Positions 22,001-33,300 of a stretch of DNA of 64,000 nucleotides are shown in pieces (within the stretch, counting starts at the first letter, position 1; each line of letters begins with the position of its first letter). Both the position numbers and the translations under genes were made by a program. The stretch spans positions 32,680 through 96,679 of the forward strand of contig JAJVDF010000301.1 in assembly GCA_022410635.1 (NCBI GenBank). The letters run 5' to 3'. The notes under the pieces are model-generated. The model did not search any database, had not been told where the DNA came from, and saw nothing but the letters and a program-made list of their open reading frames with translations. This stretch comes from Tretioscincus oriximinensis. Its lineage: Eukaryota > Chordata > Lepidosauria > Squamata > Gymnophthalmidae.

Positions 22001-22345
22001 TCTTCTGATGTGGTTTTCATTTTGCGAAGATGACTGAGATCAGATTTAAATGTTGGTTTAGCCAGGAGACTTCTATCTTTCTTTCTCTCAGCCTCCTTCT
22101 CTCCTTTATTTCATGAAGGATCTCACAAATTCACTTTTTTTGGAGAAAGAAAACCCATTACATGTAAATTAATGCTGCCATTAATTTACATGGAGCCATT
22201 TTTTCCTATTTGAAAATCTGTTGTATTTGCTGCAATATTTTAGCCAGATTCCAGATTTTAAAAGCAGTGGACTGCGTCTGAATTACATTAACCCAGCCAC
22301 ATCCGTACATTTCATTTTTTCTGGAGTAGTGAAATAAAGNAGGGT
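22001..22345 (+). repeat. Direct duplication, unit 1
   Basis: It aligns with 22511-22855: ctgatgtggttttcattttg, atttaaatgttggtttagccagg, ctttatttcatgaaggatctcacaaatt, ctgcgtctgaattacattaacccagcc and atccgtacatttcatt all recur in order about 0.5 kb later. The family is unknown to me and no coding frame is shared. Confidence 0.75.
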
Positions 22346-22377
22346 TTTAGAAAGCAATATCAGATAAGCATCATTAT

Positions 22378-22440
22378 GCAGATTATATTTGTTTTTCCAT
22401 TTCGAAAGTGGACTGAAGATGGATTAAAACTTAAACTATT
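22378..22440 (+). repeat. Direct duplication, partial third unit
   Basis: tttttccatttcgaaagtggactgaagatggattaaaacttaaa resembles the first 50 bases of both units, pointing to a partial third repeat between them. Confidence 0.45.
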
Positions 22441-22510
22441 TTAAAGCTTTTTTGGGGGGAGAGAATCCCCTTTGGAGTTAAAGAATGTAAGAAGAAAACT
22501 ATTGCATAGT

Positions 22511-22855
22511 ATTCTAATGTGGTCTTCCATTCTGAAAATGGATTGAAAGTAAATTTAAATGTAGGTTTGGCCAGGTGCTTGATCTATTTTTATATCCTTT
22601 ATTTCACGAAGGATCTCACAAATTAACTTATCTGGAGAAATGCACACAATGCTATGAAAATCTTGGAGCTATTTTTATTTTGATATGGCATGTGTTTTAA
22701 TAAGCCAAATTTGAAAATCTATATTTGGTGTTACATTTTTACCAGACTCCAGATCACTGTCTTAATAGCAAGGTACTGCATCTGAATTAAATTAACCCAG
22801 TCTCATCCATACATTTCATTCTTTCTCAAGATTATGGATTAAAAGATAGCTTTGT
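22511..22855 (+). repeat. Direct duplication, unit 2
   Basis: Second full copy. It differs from unit 1 by many substitutions and several indels, so the duplication is old. Confidence 0.75.
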
Positions 22856-23127
22856 GGAAGAGTTAGAATAGTGAAGGCTAACCTATGACACGTGTGTCAA
22901 AGGTGACATGCCAAGATACTTTGGGTGACACACCACTGCCCTGATTAAAAAAAAATTGGAAAAAAGTTTAAATTCACACACCAATCTCAAAAGATTCAAC
23001 ATCACTGGGTTGGAAAAATGTTAGTTTATGCTACTTACTTTTTTCTTTTCCTCTTCCTTTATTGCCTCTTTCCTTTATTCCTGTTTTTCTTTGTCTGCTT
23101 TTCTTTCTTCCCTCCTTCTATCCTACC

Positions 23128-23294
23128 TAGGCTGACCAGATGACTGCTTTTTGGGNGGATGGGTGGGTTGAAAAGCCAGTTTNGGGGTGCTTCCCGGTTT
23201 TTGCTGAGGAAAAAAAAATTTCCTCAGGAAAAACTGGGAGGCACCCCAAAACCAGGTTTCCATCCCTCCCAAAAGGCATCATCTGGTCAGCCTA
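23128..23294. mobile_element. Palindromic MITE flanked by TA
   Basis: ggctgaccagatga...gctgagga (23130 on) and its near-complete inverse tcctcagg...catctggtcagcc (ending 23292) give arms of about 80 bp with almost no loop, centred near 23212. TA lies immediately outside each arm (23128-23129 and 23293-23294), the target duplication expected of Tc1/mariner-type elements. No coding capacity. Confidence 0.75.
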
Positions 23295-23428
23295 ATCCTT
23301 TCTCCTTCCTTTTCCCATTTACTCTCTTTTGTGTGCCTTAGCTGCACTCTATAATTTGTAACTCTACTTTTTGGGTTGTTGTTTAGGCTCTCTCTCTCTT
23401 GATCTCCACTCCATATGTTCTTGTGAAC

Positions 23429-23492
23429 ATTTATTTATTTATTTATTTGTACTTGTGTCCCGCCCTATACCCAAAGGTCTCAGGNTGGCCAA
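23429..23492 (-). mobile_element. L2-type LINE 3' tail
   Basis: (ATTT)n followed by gtacttgtgtcccgccctatacccaaaggtctcagg is the reverse complement of the L2 end. It is a very short truncated copy. Confidence 0.75.
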
Positions 23493-23530
23493 CCATAGGG
23501 CAGCACACAAAGCTTTTGTTGCTTTCTTTC

Positions 23531-23582
23531 CCTGCCTGCCTGCCTGCCTGCTTGCCTGAGTTGCTTGCCTGCCTGCTTGTTA
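23531..23582 (+). repeat. (CCTG)n simple repeat
   Basis: Five to six cctg units, then interrupted cttgcctg units. Confidence 0.85.
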
Positions 23583-23584
23583 CA

Positions 23585-24385
23585 GTTTGATTTTTTCAGC
23601 TCCTGTTAGACNTGAATTTGCCAGGTTTTTTTTAAATAAATTTTACAACTCTCGTGAAGAGGCAGAAGCCACTGGATCATGGTGGGGGAATCTCTCTCCT
23701 GNGTCCAATGTTCTGATCGCTGTCACTAGATTATAAGGGCCAATTGTGGTAGGAGAGGCATATTGTGAATTCATTTTAAAAGAAAATGCATGAGGCAAAA
23801 CATGAGGGAAGGGCTAGCTTCCTTATTTTCTGATTCAACTCAACTAANTCTTTACATATATAATGGACTAAGAAAATAGATCCAGGTGAACAATCATTTG
23901 GAACTTATGATAGATTCCATAAGGGTATTTGAGTAAGAAAAAGATATTGTACCTCTCTGATATTGTTTATATCGGTATTATTTATATTGTGCTTCGTGAT
24001 TTCTGAGATTGCAGATTATTTACACATTTGAGGCAATTGGCACTGCAAAAATCAGCAATCCAAGAATAGACTAGTGCATTCATTTCATCTTGAAAGACAT
24101 TTGAAAGGTCTCACATTAAGCTATTGTATTAACATAATTGGCTTAAAGACTAAGTAAATAGAGTGTCCATGTATCTACCAGAAAATCAGTCATTTTGCAT
24201 TAATGCTAATGCCCTGTTAATCTGAAAGCCAAACTGAGACCTAGATGTGACCCTCCACATACTTTACGGACTAAACTTGCATTTAGCGCAACATAGGCAA
24301 GATCTGCACTTTATCATAATGGTGGTAAGAGACAGTTCAAATAGTTCAAGGATTATACAACTTCACACCTGCTGAACTAATATAC
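23585..24385. other. No recognisable feature
   Basis: No coding or repeat signal that I can support. Confidence 0.4.
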
Positions 24386-24420
24386 TACCACAGAAGAATA
24401 GAAAGTGCTGTCTCCATATA

Positions 24421-24457
24421 GGCAGGAGAAAGCACTTCAGTAGTGCTTTCTACTGCC
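24421..24457. repeat. Hairpin, 16-bp arms
   Basis: ggcaggagaaagcact (24421-24436) and agtgctttctactgcc (24442-24457) are inverted with one mismatch and a 5-base loop. An earlier atagaaagtgctgtctcc at 24392 is a third, imperfect copy. Confidence 0.8.
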
Positions 24458-24511
24458 TTTTATATCTAACTGGGGCACTTCCTTGTTATCTTTCTGCCTG
24501 GCCTTGCTTTT

Positions 24512-24552
24512 GCAGATACAGGAAAAGTTCCACTGATACTTTCTGTATCTGT
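24512..24552. repeat. Hairpin, about 15-bp arms
   Basis: gcagatacaggaaaagt (24512-24528) pairs with actttctgtatctgt (24538-24552) with small mismatches and a 9-base loop. It lies only 55 bases from the previous hairpin and could be the other half of one decayed foldback. Confidence 0.7.
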
Positions 24553-24559
24553 GAAAATG

Positions 24560-25420
24560 TCATCATGCAGAAACATTAAATGTGAGGGGGGGAAAGTTCC
24601 CTGACTTCGATGGTCCCACAGCTATAAATAGGGAAGCCCATGTACCTAAAAGCAGCCGGATTTTTTCAAAGTCTGGATTCCTATCTTCCTTTAGCCTATT
24701 TTAAAACAATTAGCAGATGCAGTTGGATTTTGTATCCATTCTTCAGCCATCGCACACAGATAATGATATGAACTCTGCTCACTCATGCCTATAGACAAGC
24801 CTTTATATCTGGGAGCTGTTTATGGGAGAAGAGATTTGTGGCATTTAGACACCGTTCACATTCATACCGATCATATGAGCAAGCTTCTTGTTATATACCT
24901 TGATACATTTATCATACTTTTACACAATGTGCTCTGGCTGTTTGCCAGCAATACCTTTTGCATGCCACAGACACAAAAGCACTGATGGATTTTTTCTTAA
25001 TGAAAGCTAATGGTAGGGAGTTGTTTTTTCTTTTAGTGTTAGCCATTACAGTAACAAAAATGACAAATCTGCCTCTAGCTGAATGGGAGATGATGTGCAT
25101 TTATGTTATTGAATGAACAAAAGTTTTTTTTAAATCAACGAAAATGAACGAAAGTTGATATAGGCCTGATCCCCAAGCCAGGTACACAGTGCTTTGGAGG
25201 AGGTTTTGCCGTCTGCCAGCTCCATGGAAACATGTGTGTCCAGTGTTCTATATGCTCCAAAATCCTTTATTATGAAGTAAATAGCCATCTCATGCAATTT
25301 AGGCAGCCTCCATTTTGTAAAGTCCGAAATAAAGCTGCCTCAGAGCTTCAGCATGCAAATTGCAAAACATTGATTGGCTTTCGGCTAGCAGAGAATTCCT
25401 GGGAATTGTATAGAGGTTCC
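24560..25420. other. No recognisable feature
   Basis: AT-rich, then slightly GC-richer toward 25.2-25.4 kb. It has a gattggct CCAAT-box-like word (25372-25379), but no transcript evidence can be read from the sequence. Confidence 0.35.
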
Positions 25421-25424
25421 CAGG

Positions 25425-25552
25425 GCATGTTGGGGATTGTAGTCTGATAAGCGCAGAGGCTTGTCATGTGATGCGATTGCTATGGCAATCATGTTACGTG
25501 ACAAGCCCCGGAAGGCATTGTTGCTTTTATCAGACTACAATCCCCAGCATTC
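25425..25552. repeat. 128-bp foldback with ZNF143/THAP11-like motifs in both arms and an RFX-like centre
   Basis: gcatgttggggattgtagtctgataa (25425-25450) is inverted as ttatcagactacaatccccagcattc (25527-25552). An inner pair ggcttgtcatgtgatgcgattgc / gattgc...acgtgacaagcc (25458-25507) meets at cgattgctatggcaatc, close to the RFX X-box palindrome. The outer arms carry actacaatccccagcatt, close to the ZNF143/THAP11 consensus ACTACAAYTCCCAGMATGC. The inverted-repeat layout is seen directly. Binding is inference from known motifs. Confidence 0.7.
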
Positions 25553-25554
25553 TC

Positions 25555-25945
25555 TGTGAGCAAAGAGTCGCAGCACATTGAAAGCCTTAAGGTAACGTGA
25601 GGGCGAGTGGCTAACGCGTGTGGGTTTTTTTAAGCAAGGCAAACCTAATCATGGGGATTTGCCCCTAATAGAGGCAGTCAAAAACTAGGTAAGAAGATTT
25701 TCTTGGTGGCAACTATGGTTCCACATGAAAACTGACAGTGCATTCACGTGTNATCTCATGCTATAAAGCCATGAGTTTGGAAAATTGCCACGTATAATTG
25801 TGGGGAATCAGCTGCGATAGTTAAGGAAGGCCTGACATCACTTTTTCCCCCATCACTCNTTTAAGGTAGCTTTTAATGCACAATCAGCCCTGCCTCACAA
25901 TCCTTTGCCTGAGATTGGAGACTTCAGGCTTCTAACAACTACTTT
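25555..25945. other. No recognisable feature
   Basis: Contains several CpG-bearing words just after the foldback, otherwise no signal that I can support. Confidence 0.35.
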
Positions 25946-25947
25946 TT

Positions 25948-26257
25948 ATAACTCAGTCGCTAAAGAAACGGTCCCTCACCTGGGACATGGTGTTTCGAAT
26001 CCCTGTGTCGGACGTGGGGAGGGGTGAGCACCTTCCACTAGCTTATAGCTCTAGTCAAGCTAGCTATTCAAAAGCATGAATTGAAAGAAATTGCAACTGA
26101 CTGCAAGTAGATACATGGGAAACCGCCGCAGCCTGGAGGGGCCGATAGAATGTAAGCCTTCGGGNAAAAATACACTTGTAAACCACTTTGAGTCCCTTTG
26201 AAAGGTGCGGAAAGTGGGGTATAAGAACCAGGTTCTTCTTCTTCTTTTTCCTCAGTA
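25948..26257 (+). mobile_element. tRNA-derived SINE, family B, copy 2
   Basis: aactcagtcgctaaagaaac, a B box in tgtttcgaatccctg (25991-26005), the body agctctagtcaagctagctattcaaaagca and the tail ccactttgagtccctttgaaaggtgcggaaagtggggtataagaacc with (TTC)n ending near 26250. It is essentially full length. Confidence 0.82.
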
Positions 26258-26259
26258 AA

Positions 26260-27690
26260 AAACAATGACAGTGGCTTAAAAATGTGTCTGGCATTGTGAA
26301 ATAAACGAATTTAAAAGTGAGGCTTTCCCCCTGAAACCAATTGTTTTTTAAAAATACTTCTGAAGTGGTTTCTAGACAGCTTTGACACTATTCACAGGTG
26401 GGATCATTCTATTCTTCTACACACTCACAAACATTTTGGTCTAGAGAAGGTAGATTAGAGGTCAAATAAGACACAAAGGACCTCATACTAGCATAATGAA
26501 TATGTTCTTGAAATGATTCTTTTGCTATATGTAAATTTAACAGTAAACTTAAATTCTGAATATTTAGACATATTAATTTAGTATAGAGCTGTGACTGATA
26601 ATAAACATATTCTGCTTTAGTCACGAATCAATAAACAGCTCCACTTTTACCCTCTGCTACTGTGTTAGGCTATCATGAACCATTTTGNCCAGCTTTATGA
26701 AAATATATTTCATTCCTATTTTTTAAAAAATGGCTTGGATATTCTGCCACAAAGTTGACTGAAATAAAAAAAGAAATGGGTGTGCAAAGTTTAATGCTTT
26801 CCATTCAGTTTCTTGAAATGCTGAGTTGGATGTTCTATAGAAGCTTGCAGTGTTCTTTGAAAGCTTATGGAGATACACTCTCACACAGCCACTAAAATTC
26901 TAAACATAGATACAAATCATTTATAGGAGACAAAAACAATAAGTAGTGTCAGCACAGAGGCCTATATTTTACTTGGCTGTGCCATGAGGAATGATGGTGT
27001 CTTGCAATGAGAAGAATATAAAGTAACATGCGGTGCCTGTAGAAACAGAGCTGGAAATTGTAAAATGTAAAGTCCAATATATTTTCTTCATAGTGTCAAA
27101 CAGCTGGAAGTTTTTTATGGCTTCCACTAGGATGTCAGACCTTTTTTCATGGACCAATAATTCCTGGACATTTAACTGCATGCTGTTCTTTATGTATTTC
27201 TGATCTGTGAATTTTTAAAAATAATTGCATTTTGTAAATAGAGTGCAGCTCATGCAGCTGTAACAATACTTTTAGTGAACAAAACTGGTCTTACACTAGC
27301 TTAGTTAATCAAGGACTACTGAGATGCAAAATTTAATTTCAGGTGGACAAAATATAATTTAATGTAAAGGAACATACTTCTATGATAGTAAGCAAAAAAT
27401 GAACTTTCTCCCCCTTCCTGTTTCTTCTATTTTTACATATTTGTCTCACTCACTATAATAGTTTCAGGTCTTTAGTCAATATTTAATAATGAGAAAAATG
27501 CCATTTTTGCACTTCCTTTTTGTAGCCTGGGATATGGTATCAGGGATATACAGCCCATTCCATGATTTGATGGGTTGCTACTGGTGGTGGGACAAAGAGA
27601 TTTGGATTGGAATGGTCTCTTGTGCTGAAATACTATTCAGAAAAGAGGTCTTTATGCCTTGGTGCATAACATCCGGTGTTTTAGTTTGAT
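26260..27690. other. No recognisable feature
   Basis: AT-rich DNA; short open frames on both strands look random. Confidence 0.45.
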
Positions 27691-27699
27691 ANGAAAACT

Positions 27700-27785
27700 G
27701 CTGTAGTCTGCATCAGCTTTTGGATGACAGATCTTTATTCTGAGATATGATCTGGAACAAGGTCTGTGCAGAAAGCATCCTTAAT
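27700..27785 (+). repeat. Dispersed motif family, copy near 27.7 kb
   Basis: ctgctgtagtctgcatcag...gatctttattctgagatatgatctggaacaaggtctgtgcagaaag shares its order of words with 60606-60660 (ctgctgtagtctgcagatggcaggtccctattctgg) and 9283-9330. The family is unknown to me. Confidence 0.4.
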
Positions 27786-27789
27786 TTAG

Positions 27790-28858
27790 AGCTCTACAGG
27801 TAGAATTAAATAGGGCACCATTGTAGACTCTCTATCCTGCTCTATGCACATTCCAGGAGGAGTTTATAATGGAGAGCGATGGTGAACAGGGTCTTTAGAC
27901 CCTTCTGGATCGCACTTAAGAGACAGTGCAGAAACAGAGACAACCTGAGTAAACATAAAATACAGCTTTCAATTTTTTTTATTTATTAAAGGGAAAGCTA
28001 TCCAACACTAACCACTGCCCCCTAACTCTACTAACTAGTTGTGCCTTTCAAAAGGTCTCCAAGCATATGAATGGGGTGACCTAGAGCAATTGCATTAGGC
28101 TTCTGAAATGGTCTGAATGTGTGCTGCAATCATAGCCTGCTTGTAATTTTAAAGGCAAAGAGAAGGTAGCAGGATTGGTATGTGGTAATATGAGGAAATA
28201 GCAACATAAATAGAACAAGTCAACCAAAGTAATAGACACAAGTGGTGCCCATAAGAACATCTGTGATACTGAAACTCATCTTTGTCTGGCTCTCATTATC
28301 TGAGAAAGAGAAGAAAGCAGAGGTTGAGGTGCCTTCATGTTTCCCATGTTCATGACTCATTTTTATGCAGTAAATTTCTAGCTCCCAGTTAGCGTCATAA
28401 AGGAGATAATAGGCACATGGCATTTCCACACCCCTGTCAGTAGCACCTTGGAAGTCATTTTCAGTACTGTCCCCTTGGGCTGCTAGTCGCTTGTATAATA
28501 ACCTATAATATGATAATATAATGTTTAATGTTTTGTTTTATTAAACAGCATTTTTATTATTATGAGTTTCCTTGGTATTGTTAATGAAGGCTGATCTGAA
28601 AATACACATACATAATAAATAAACGCTGTTTGTTTGTTTAGCATTTTCCCCCTCCAGCTACTCTTAATAATGGAGCTCCTATATAGGCAGCCATACTTTG
28701 TCTGTCTTTTCCCAAACATGGCAAACAGAAATCCTCAAGAAGACCTTTAGGTTAGGAAAGGTGCAGGATGAAAATGTTAACACACTCCCCCCCACCCCAG
28801 ATTTCAGAACCCNGATCTAAGCAATCCTTCAAGCTGGTTTTAGAACTAAGGGAGCATA
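27790..28858. other. No recognisable feature
   Basis: No coding or repeat signal that I can support. Confidence 0.4.
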
Positions 28859-28861
28859 TTG

Positions 28862-29025
28862 GGAACAAAGAGGACCCCTGCTGAATCAGGCTGGAGCTCA
28901 TCTAGTCCAGCATTCTGTCTCACACAGTGGCCTACCAATTGTACCTGGGCAGTTTGGAACAGAAGAAGGCAAAATCTTCCCCAGTTCTCTGCTCCTTGCA
29001 AATGGTATTTCAGGAATTCTGGGGC
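28862..29025 (-). mobile_element. CR1 LINE 3' end
   Basis: ggaacaaagaggacccctgctgaatcagg, ctggagctcatctagtccagcattctgtctcacacagtggcc, and ctccttgcaaatggtatttcagg are the reverse complement of the CR1 3' UTR found at 15190-15360. The terminal octamers have decayed. Only non-coding sequence is present. Confidence 0.85.
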
Positions 29026-29029
29026 AAGC

Positions 29030-29570
29030 ACAGCAATTATTTTGGGGGTTGCTGATGCCAGGATGTGCCAAGCACGGAGAGGGAACCGTGAGGAAGATTG
29101 AAGGTAAATGGGAACATGCTTGTGAATGTGTTTCCTCGTTTTTTGTTTTTGTTTTCAAAGTGATTTAATACTTGTAGTGGGGAAGTAGCCTTAGATATGA
29201 AAAGCCTAGGTAAATAGAAATCACTGGAAGCTCATCAGTGAAGGAGNATGGTACACGTTTGAAGGAAACTACTTTATAGCTTGGAGTAACAAATAAAAAA
29301 GTCCTCCTTGTTTGTGCAACCTCAGTAGTTTCTGAAAGAGATGGAATTGCCAGGAAGGTCCCTTTTAAATATCTTAAATGACAGATAGGAATGTGCAAGA
29401 AACATCTGAGTCCTAAGTTTAATTTTATATCTGTCTGGGTTCCAGGTCACATGTTATATTATTGTACTAGTTTTATTTTCGCCCTACATTACCTGCCTTT
29501 AAACACTTTAGTGAATGTGTATTAGCTTGATTTGAATTAGCTGCAGCTATGCAAGTTTGCATTAAACAGT
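29030..29570. other. No recognisable feature
   Basis: No coding or repeat signal that I can support. Confidence 0.4.
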
Positions 29571-29572
29571 TT

Positions 29573-29663
29573 GATCCACATTAGAAGTTACAACACAGAT
29601 ATAGCACATTAAAATGCTGTACCAGTAATCCATTTTAAGGAGCCGTTACATCTAATGTGGATT
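29573..29663. repeat. Inverted repeat, 19-bp arms
   Basis: gatccacattagaagttac (29573-29591) and gttacatctaatgtggatt (29645-29663) are inverted with one or two mismatches and about 53 bases between. It may be the core of a decayed MITE. Confidence 0.65.
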
Positions 29664-29875
29664 AGCACTAGTCTCGTGCAAAACGTGCGCTTTTTAAAAT
29701 AGATTACTAAACCTACGCAAATTGGACCTGGATATACTTATGCATCGCATTTTGATATTGTTTCAAACTTAAATTACCTTGAACATTTTGAATAGAAGGA
29801 CTATATTTAAATTATTAATGTCCCTGACAATAATAATAAATACAAATTTAGAAGGCTTGTTTGCTTGTTTGTTTG

Positions 29876-29916
29876 TTTCAAAAGATTTATATCCTGCCTT
29901 CCATCCATGCAGGATA
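29876..29916 (-). mobile_element. Possible LINE 3' tail relic
   Basis: gatttatatcctgccttccatccatgcagg is the reverse complement of a stem-bearing 'GGCAGGATATAAATC' end of the L2/CR1 kind common in reptiles, but too short for a family call. Confidence 0.4.
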
Positions 29917-29919
29917 ATA

Positions 29920-31195
29920 TGGAACACTAAATAAAGCCAGGACACCAGCCCTATGCTGTATTGTAGATATTTGCTCATGTATATTTATTTCTTACGTTTT
30001 GACAAATGTCTCCTTGTACGTATGTAAATAACAATCAATTCTGGATTAATAACCATTACACTATATTCATTTTATAAGGGTGCTTTTTATGTTTCTAAAA
30101 ATGCCCTTCTTTTTAGGGTTATTCTATATACATTTTCGATTCCCTGTGATATAAGGTAAAGTGAGTACTTCATAGCTTCCAAAAAACTGNATGTCTGAAA
30201 ATAAATCTGAACCTTGGTTAAGCTCTGTTTCTCTTTCTGCCTTTTTAAAAAAGCCACAGATTTTTTCATTAACATTCATAAGTCAAACCTCTGCAGGGTA
30301 GACCTGTCTTCAAGATGCTGCCTGTCAACTGCACCGAGAAAGCAAATGGAAATATTTGTGGTGCTGATGTGTAGGAATGGAGATTGATAAGACATAAGCA
30401 GCATTAAAATGAGGCTGGCTCTTTCATAAAAATGGGTAGAAAACCTGAGTGATGTGCAAAGTGTGCCACAAATAGTAATGCTTTGCTCCTTTGTTACTTT
30501 CAAAAATTTGGTAGGGTAAGTGGTGCTTGTCATATGGTCGTTAAACTGTCAGTGATATCCAAAGATGAGAAAATCCAATTCAGACTTTGTTGGTTCTTAA
30601 GAGTGGCCAGTTGTCAGACCGAAAAGAAGAGAGTCTCAAATGTTATATATTAAATGAGCCNCTGCTTTTTGATGCCTAACACCTCAAAGGTAACTTGAAT
30701 TTGCAGTTCTTAGGACCTTTGCTCTCCTAAGGCAGCCAGCAAGCTGTGTGAAATGAATTTTAATCAAGACTTGCAGATACCCATCTGTCTATACCATTTC
30801 ATAACTCAATAAAGAGGCAGGTGAAAAATGACAGGGAAGAAAAAGTGAAACATTGAAGGCAAAATTCGGTTCAGTCAGACAAAAGTACAAAAGCTTTCAG
30901 GAACAATTCTACATTTTGTCAGAAATAATGGATAAGAATGTTTTTCTTAAACTATTGTTTTTGTAAAAAATCAAATGTCTTAATTGACCCAGATAAATAA
31001 CAGAATAAATGAAATTATTTAGAAATGAACATAAAAGATAATTACGTTCAAAATAATTACATAAAAGCATTCGAAGTTAATAACTACAATATATATAAAG
31101 CACGGANATTAAAAGATCTTTTATTAAAAGATCTTACTTATTGTAAGGCTGGAGCAAGAAGGGATCCAAGGATCTTCCTTCTGCCTGCTGCCAGT
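29920..31195. other. No gene; a small self-complementary direct repeat at 31.11 kb
   Basis: Otherwise featureless. ttaaaagatctt occurs twice within 31108-31137, and each copy is largely its own inverse. Confidence 0.4.
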
Positions 31196-31198
31196 GGT

Positions 31199-31290
31199 CT
31201 AGAATCATAGAATCATAGAGGTGGAAGAAACCTCCAGGGTCATNGGGTCCAACCCCCTGCTCAATGCAGGGTTCATTAAACCAACCATCT
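31199..31290 (-). mobile_element. CR1 LINE 3' end, a second subfamily
   Basis: ctagaatcatagaatcatagaggtggaag, aacctccagggtcat and tccaaccccctgctcaatgcagg are the reverse complement of the CR1 end with (ATTCTATG)-type octamers, as in birds. The octamer differs from the TTATGTTC type at 15.4 kb, so two CR1 subfamilies left copies here. Confidence 0.85.
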
Positions 31291-31299
31291 AGTCAAGAA

Positions 31300-31778
31300 A
31301 GAGTGAATGGGACTCCAGGGGCAGGATTTGGAGGTCCCTCTCATGCACTCTTGTCTCCAAATGCCACTTTTAAAGCCTTAACGATGGCTATGCATCAGCT
31401 CTGACATGACATGTTAGTGGGGAGGGTTTTTCTCCGGTACTTGACAGATGCAAAGCCAAAATTAAGGCTTTAATTCACATTGTGATATGTGAATTATGCT
31501 GTGATATGTGAGTGAGGCCTGGGAAGAGATGCCAAATGTCTGTGGCAGTGAAGGTGGGGGGAGAAGCTCTGGTTGAGTGACCAAGGGTGCAGAATTTGGG
31601 AGGTAGCCCTGGTTGCTCTGGAATAAAAGGTTCCTTAGATTCCTCATGGCTCCAAATGTACAATTTGCTGTATACAGAATTCAGTCTTGATCTAGTTTCT
31701 TTTTTCTTTGGGAACATTTTAGTGAGCTTATTTTTAACTATTTGTATGCTGGGTCTTTTCATAACAAATATCAAAATC
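31300..31778. other. No recognisable feature
   Basis: No coding or repeat signal that I can support. Confidence 0.4.
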
Positions 31779-31780
31779 AG

Positions 31781-31903
31781 ATTCAGAGAAATAGCCGTGT
31801 TAGTCTAGCAGAAAGTCCAGCAAAGGAGTTGCAGCACTTTGAGACTAACTTGAGAAAAGTGGTTGGCATAAGCTTTCGTAGACAGGTCTACTTCTTCAGA
31901 TGC
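31781..31903 (+). repeat. Reptile MITE-like repeat, copy 3
   Basis: attcagagaaatagccgtgttagtctagcag, ttgcagcactttgagactaac and ataagctttcgtagacaggtctacttcttcagatgc. It is the best preserved of the three copies (others at 7066 and 7501) and shows the full left end. Confidence 0.7.
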
Positions 31904-31904
31904 T

Positions 31905-33298
31905 TCTCTTGCTACCAACTCAGAATGAACTTTATACTCTTCAAACACTATTTTCTTGCCCATGTGTAGCTATCCTTTCTTCACAAGGGAGCTCCTCTAC
32001 CTTCTGGTTATGATGTTTCAATGAATTTTGGGACAATAGTTAGATTGCGGATGGATTTTTTTGTCTGTAATCTCCTCTTACTTGATTGCCTTCATGGAAG
32101 ACTCAAAGGGAGGGGTACCTCAAGACAATTACATAGAGAAGTGGATTTGGCATTGCCCACTTCTGGGGAAAGGCTGGGAATTGAACGATCAACTCTATGT
32201 TTTCCAGGTTGCTTGCATTACCACTGACCTGCAGCCCCTCCCAAAATTGATCAGCAATTATACTGGTAAAAAAATATATCTGACACCACAGAAAAATAGA
32301 ATATGGAAGAAGAAAAAGAAGGCACAAATAATCCTGAATACAAGAAAAATAAATTGATGTAAACAGCTAAATTAAATCATTAGCTAATTGAGTTATCTAA
32401 GGAAAAGAAGCAGAGAAGAAGAGGAAAGATACAACAGCAGCATTTTTGATAGTCAAACAAAATGTCTTTAAAATCTGCCCCAAATTCTGTCATAACTAAA
32501 AAGGCTCCCTAGAGGAAGCTCCTGCAATCTTTGTTTGACAGAATACAGTGAAGTTTTAAAATACTTTAACTTGCTCAAAGGAAACCCAGGGGATGCCCAC
32601 CAAATCAGACAGAATATATAAGTATGAAGACATGAATAAACTATAAAGTAAATGTGCTCCCAGCATTTTTTTGAAAAAAAACTGCTTAGGAGATGGGGAA
32701 AGTTTATACCCAATGTTAGGAAAAGAGAAGCTGTAGGTTTCCTCATAATATGTATTTAACTGAAATATTTATTTACAGAATATGTTGTGTTAATTTTTAC
32801 ATGATTCTTCCTTGACTTTAGCTTGCATTGAGATATTCAGGAAAAATATTATTATAGGATATTAGACAAATATGCAGATCCCCCAAACAATAAAAAACCC
32901 TCCTCCACCAGTACCTAGTGGATCTTACATTCATGAAGAAAAAACACCTTTGTCGTTGGTATCTAGTTGACAGAGTGTTGAGGTTCTGTTTCTTCAAGCT
33001 AATTTTTTACAGCTTTCTGGAGGTGATTTTCANGAATGAGAAATAGTTTCTGCAGTCTTATTGTTATAGAATCAGGCTCAGTGATACCCCACCAGATAAC
33101 CCCTGGCTTTGTACATACAGAATCCAGCTTGCTTTTTAGGCAGTATTCTAGCTCCACTTCTTTGCCCTGGGCACTGCTAAGTATCCAATATCATGGTAGT
33201 ACTACCACCAGTATTGTCCTTGCTTTCTTTATAAGTAGATGGAACCACAACAAATTTACTTGTAAAAAGACAGTACAGCTTGAAACACAAAGGGGACT
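31905..33298. other. No recognisable feature
   Basis: A 98-codon plus-strand frame (32061-32357) has no recognisable domain and ends in an A-rich run. I treat it as chance. Confidence 0.4.
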
Positions 33299-33300
33299 CA

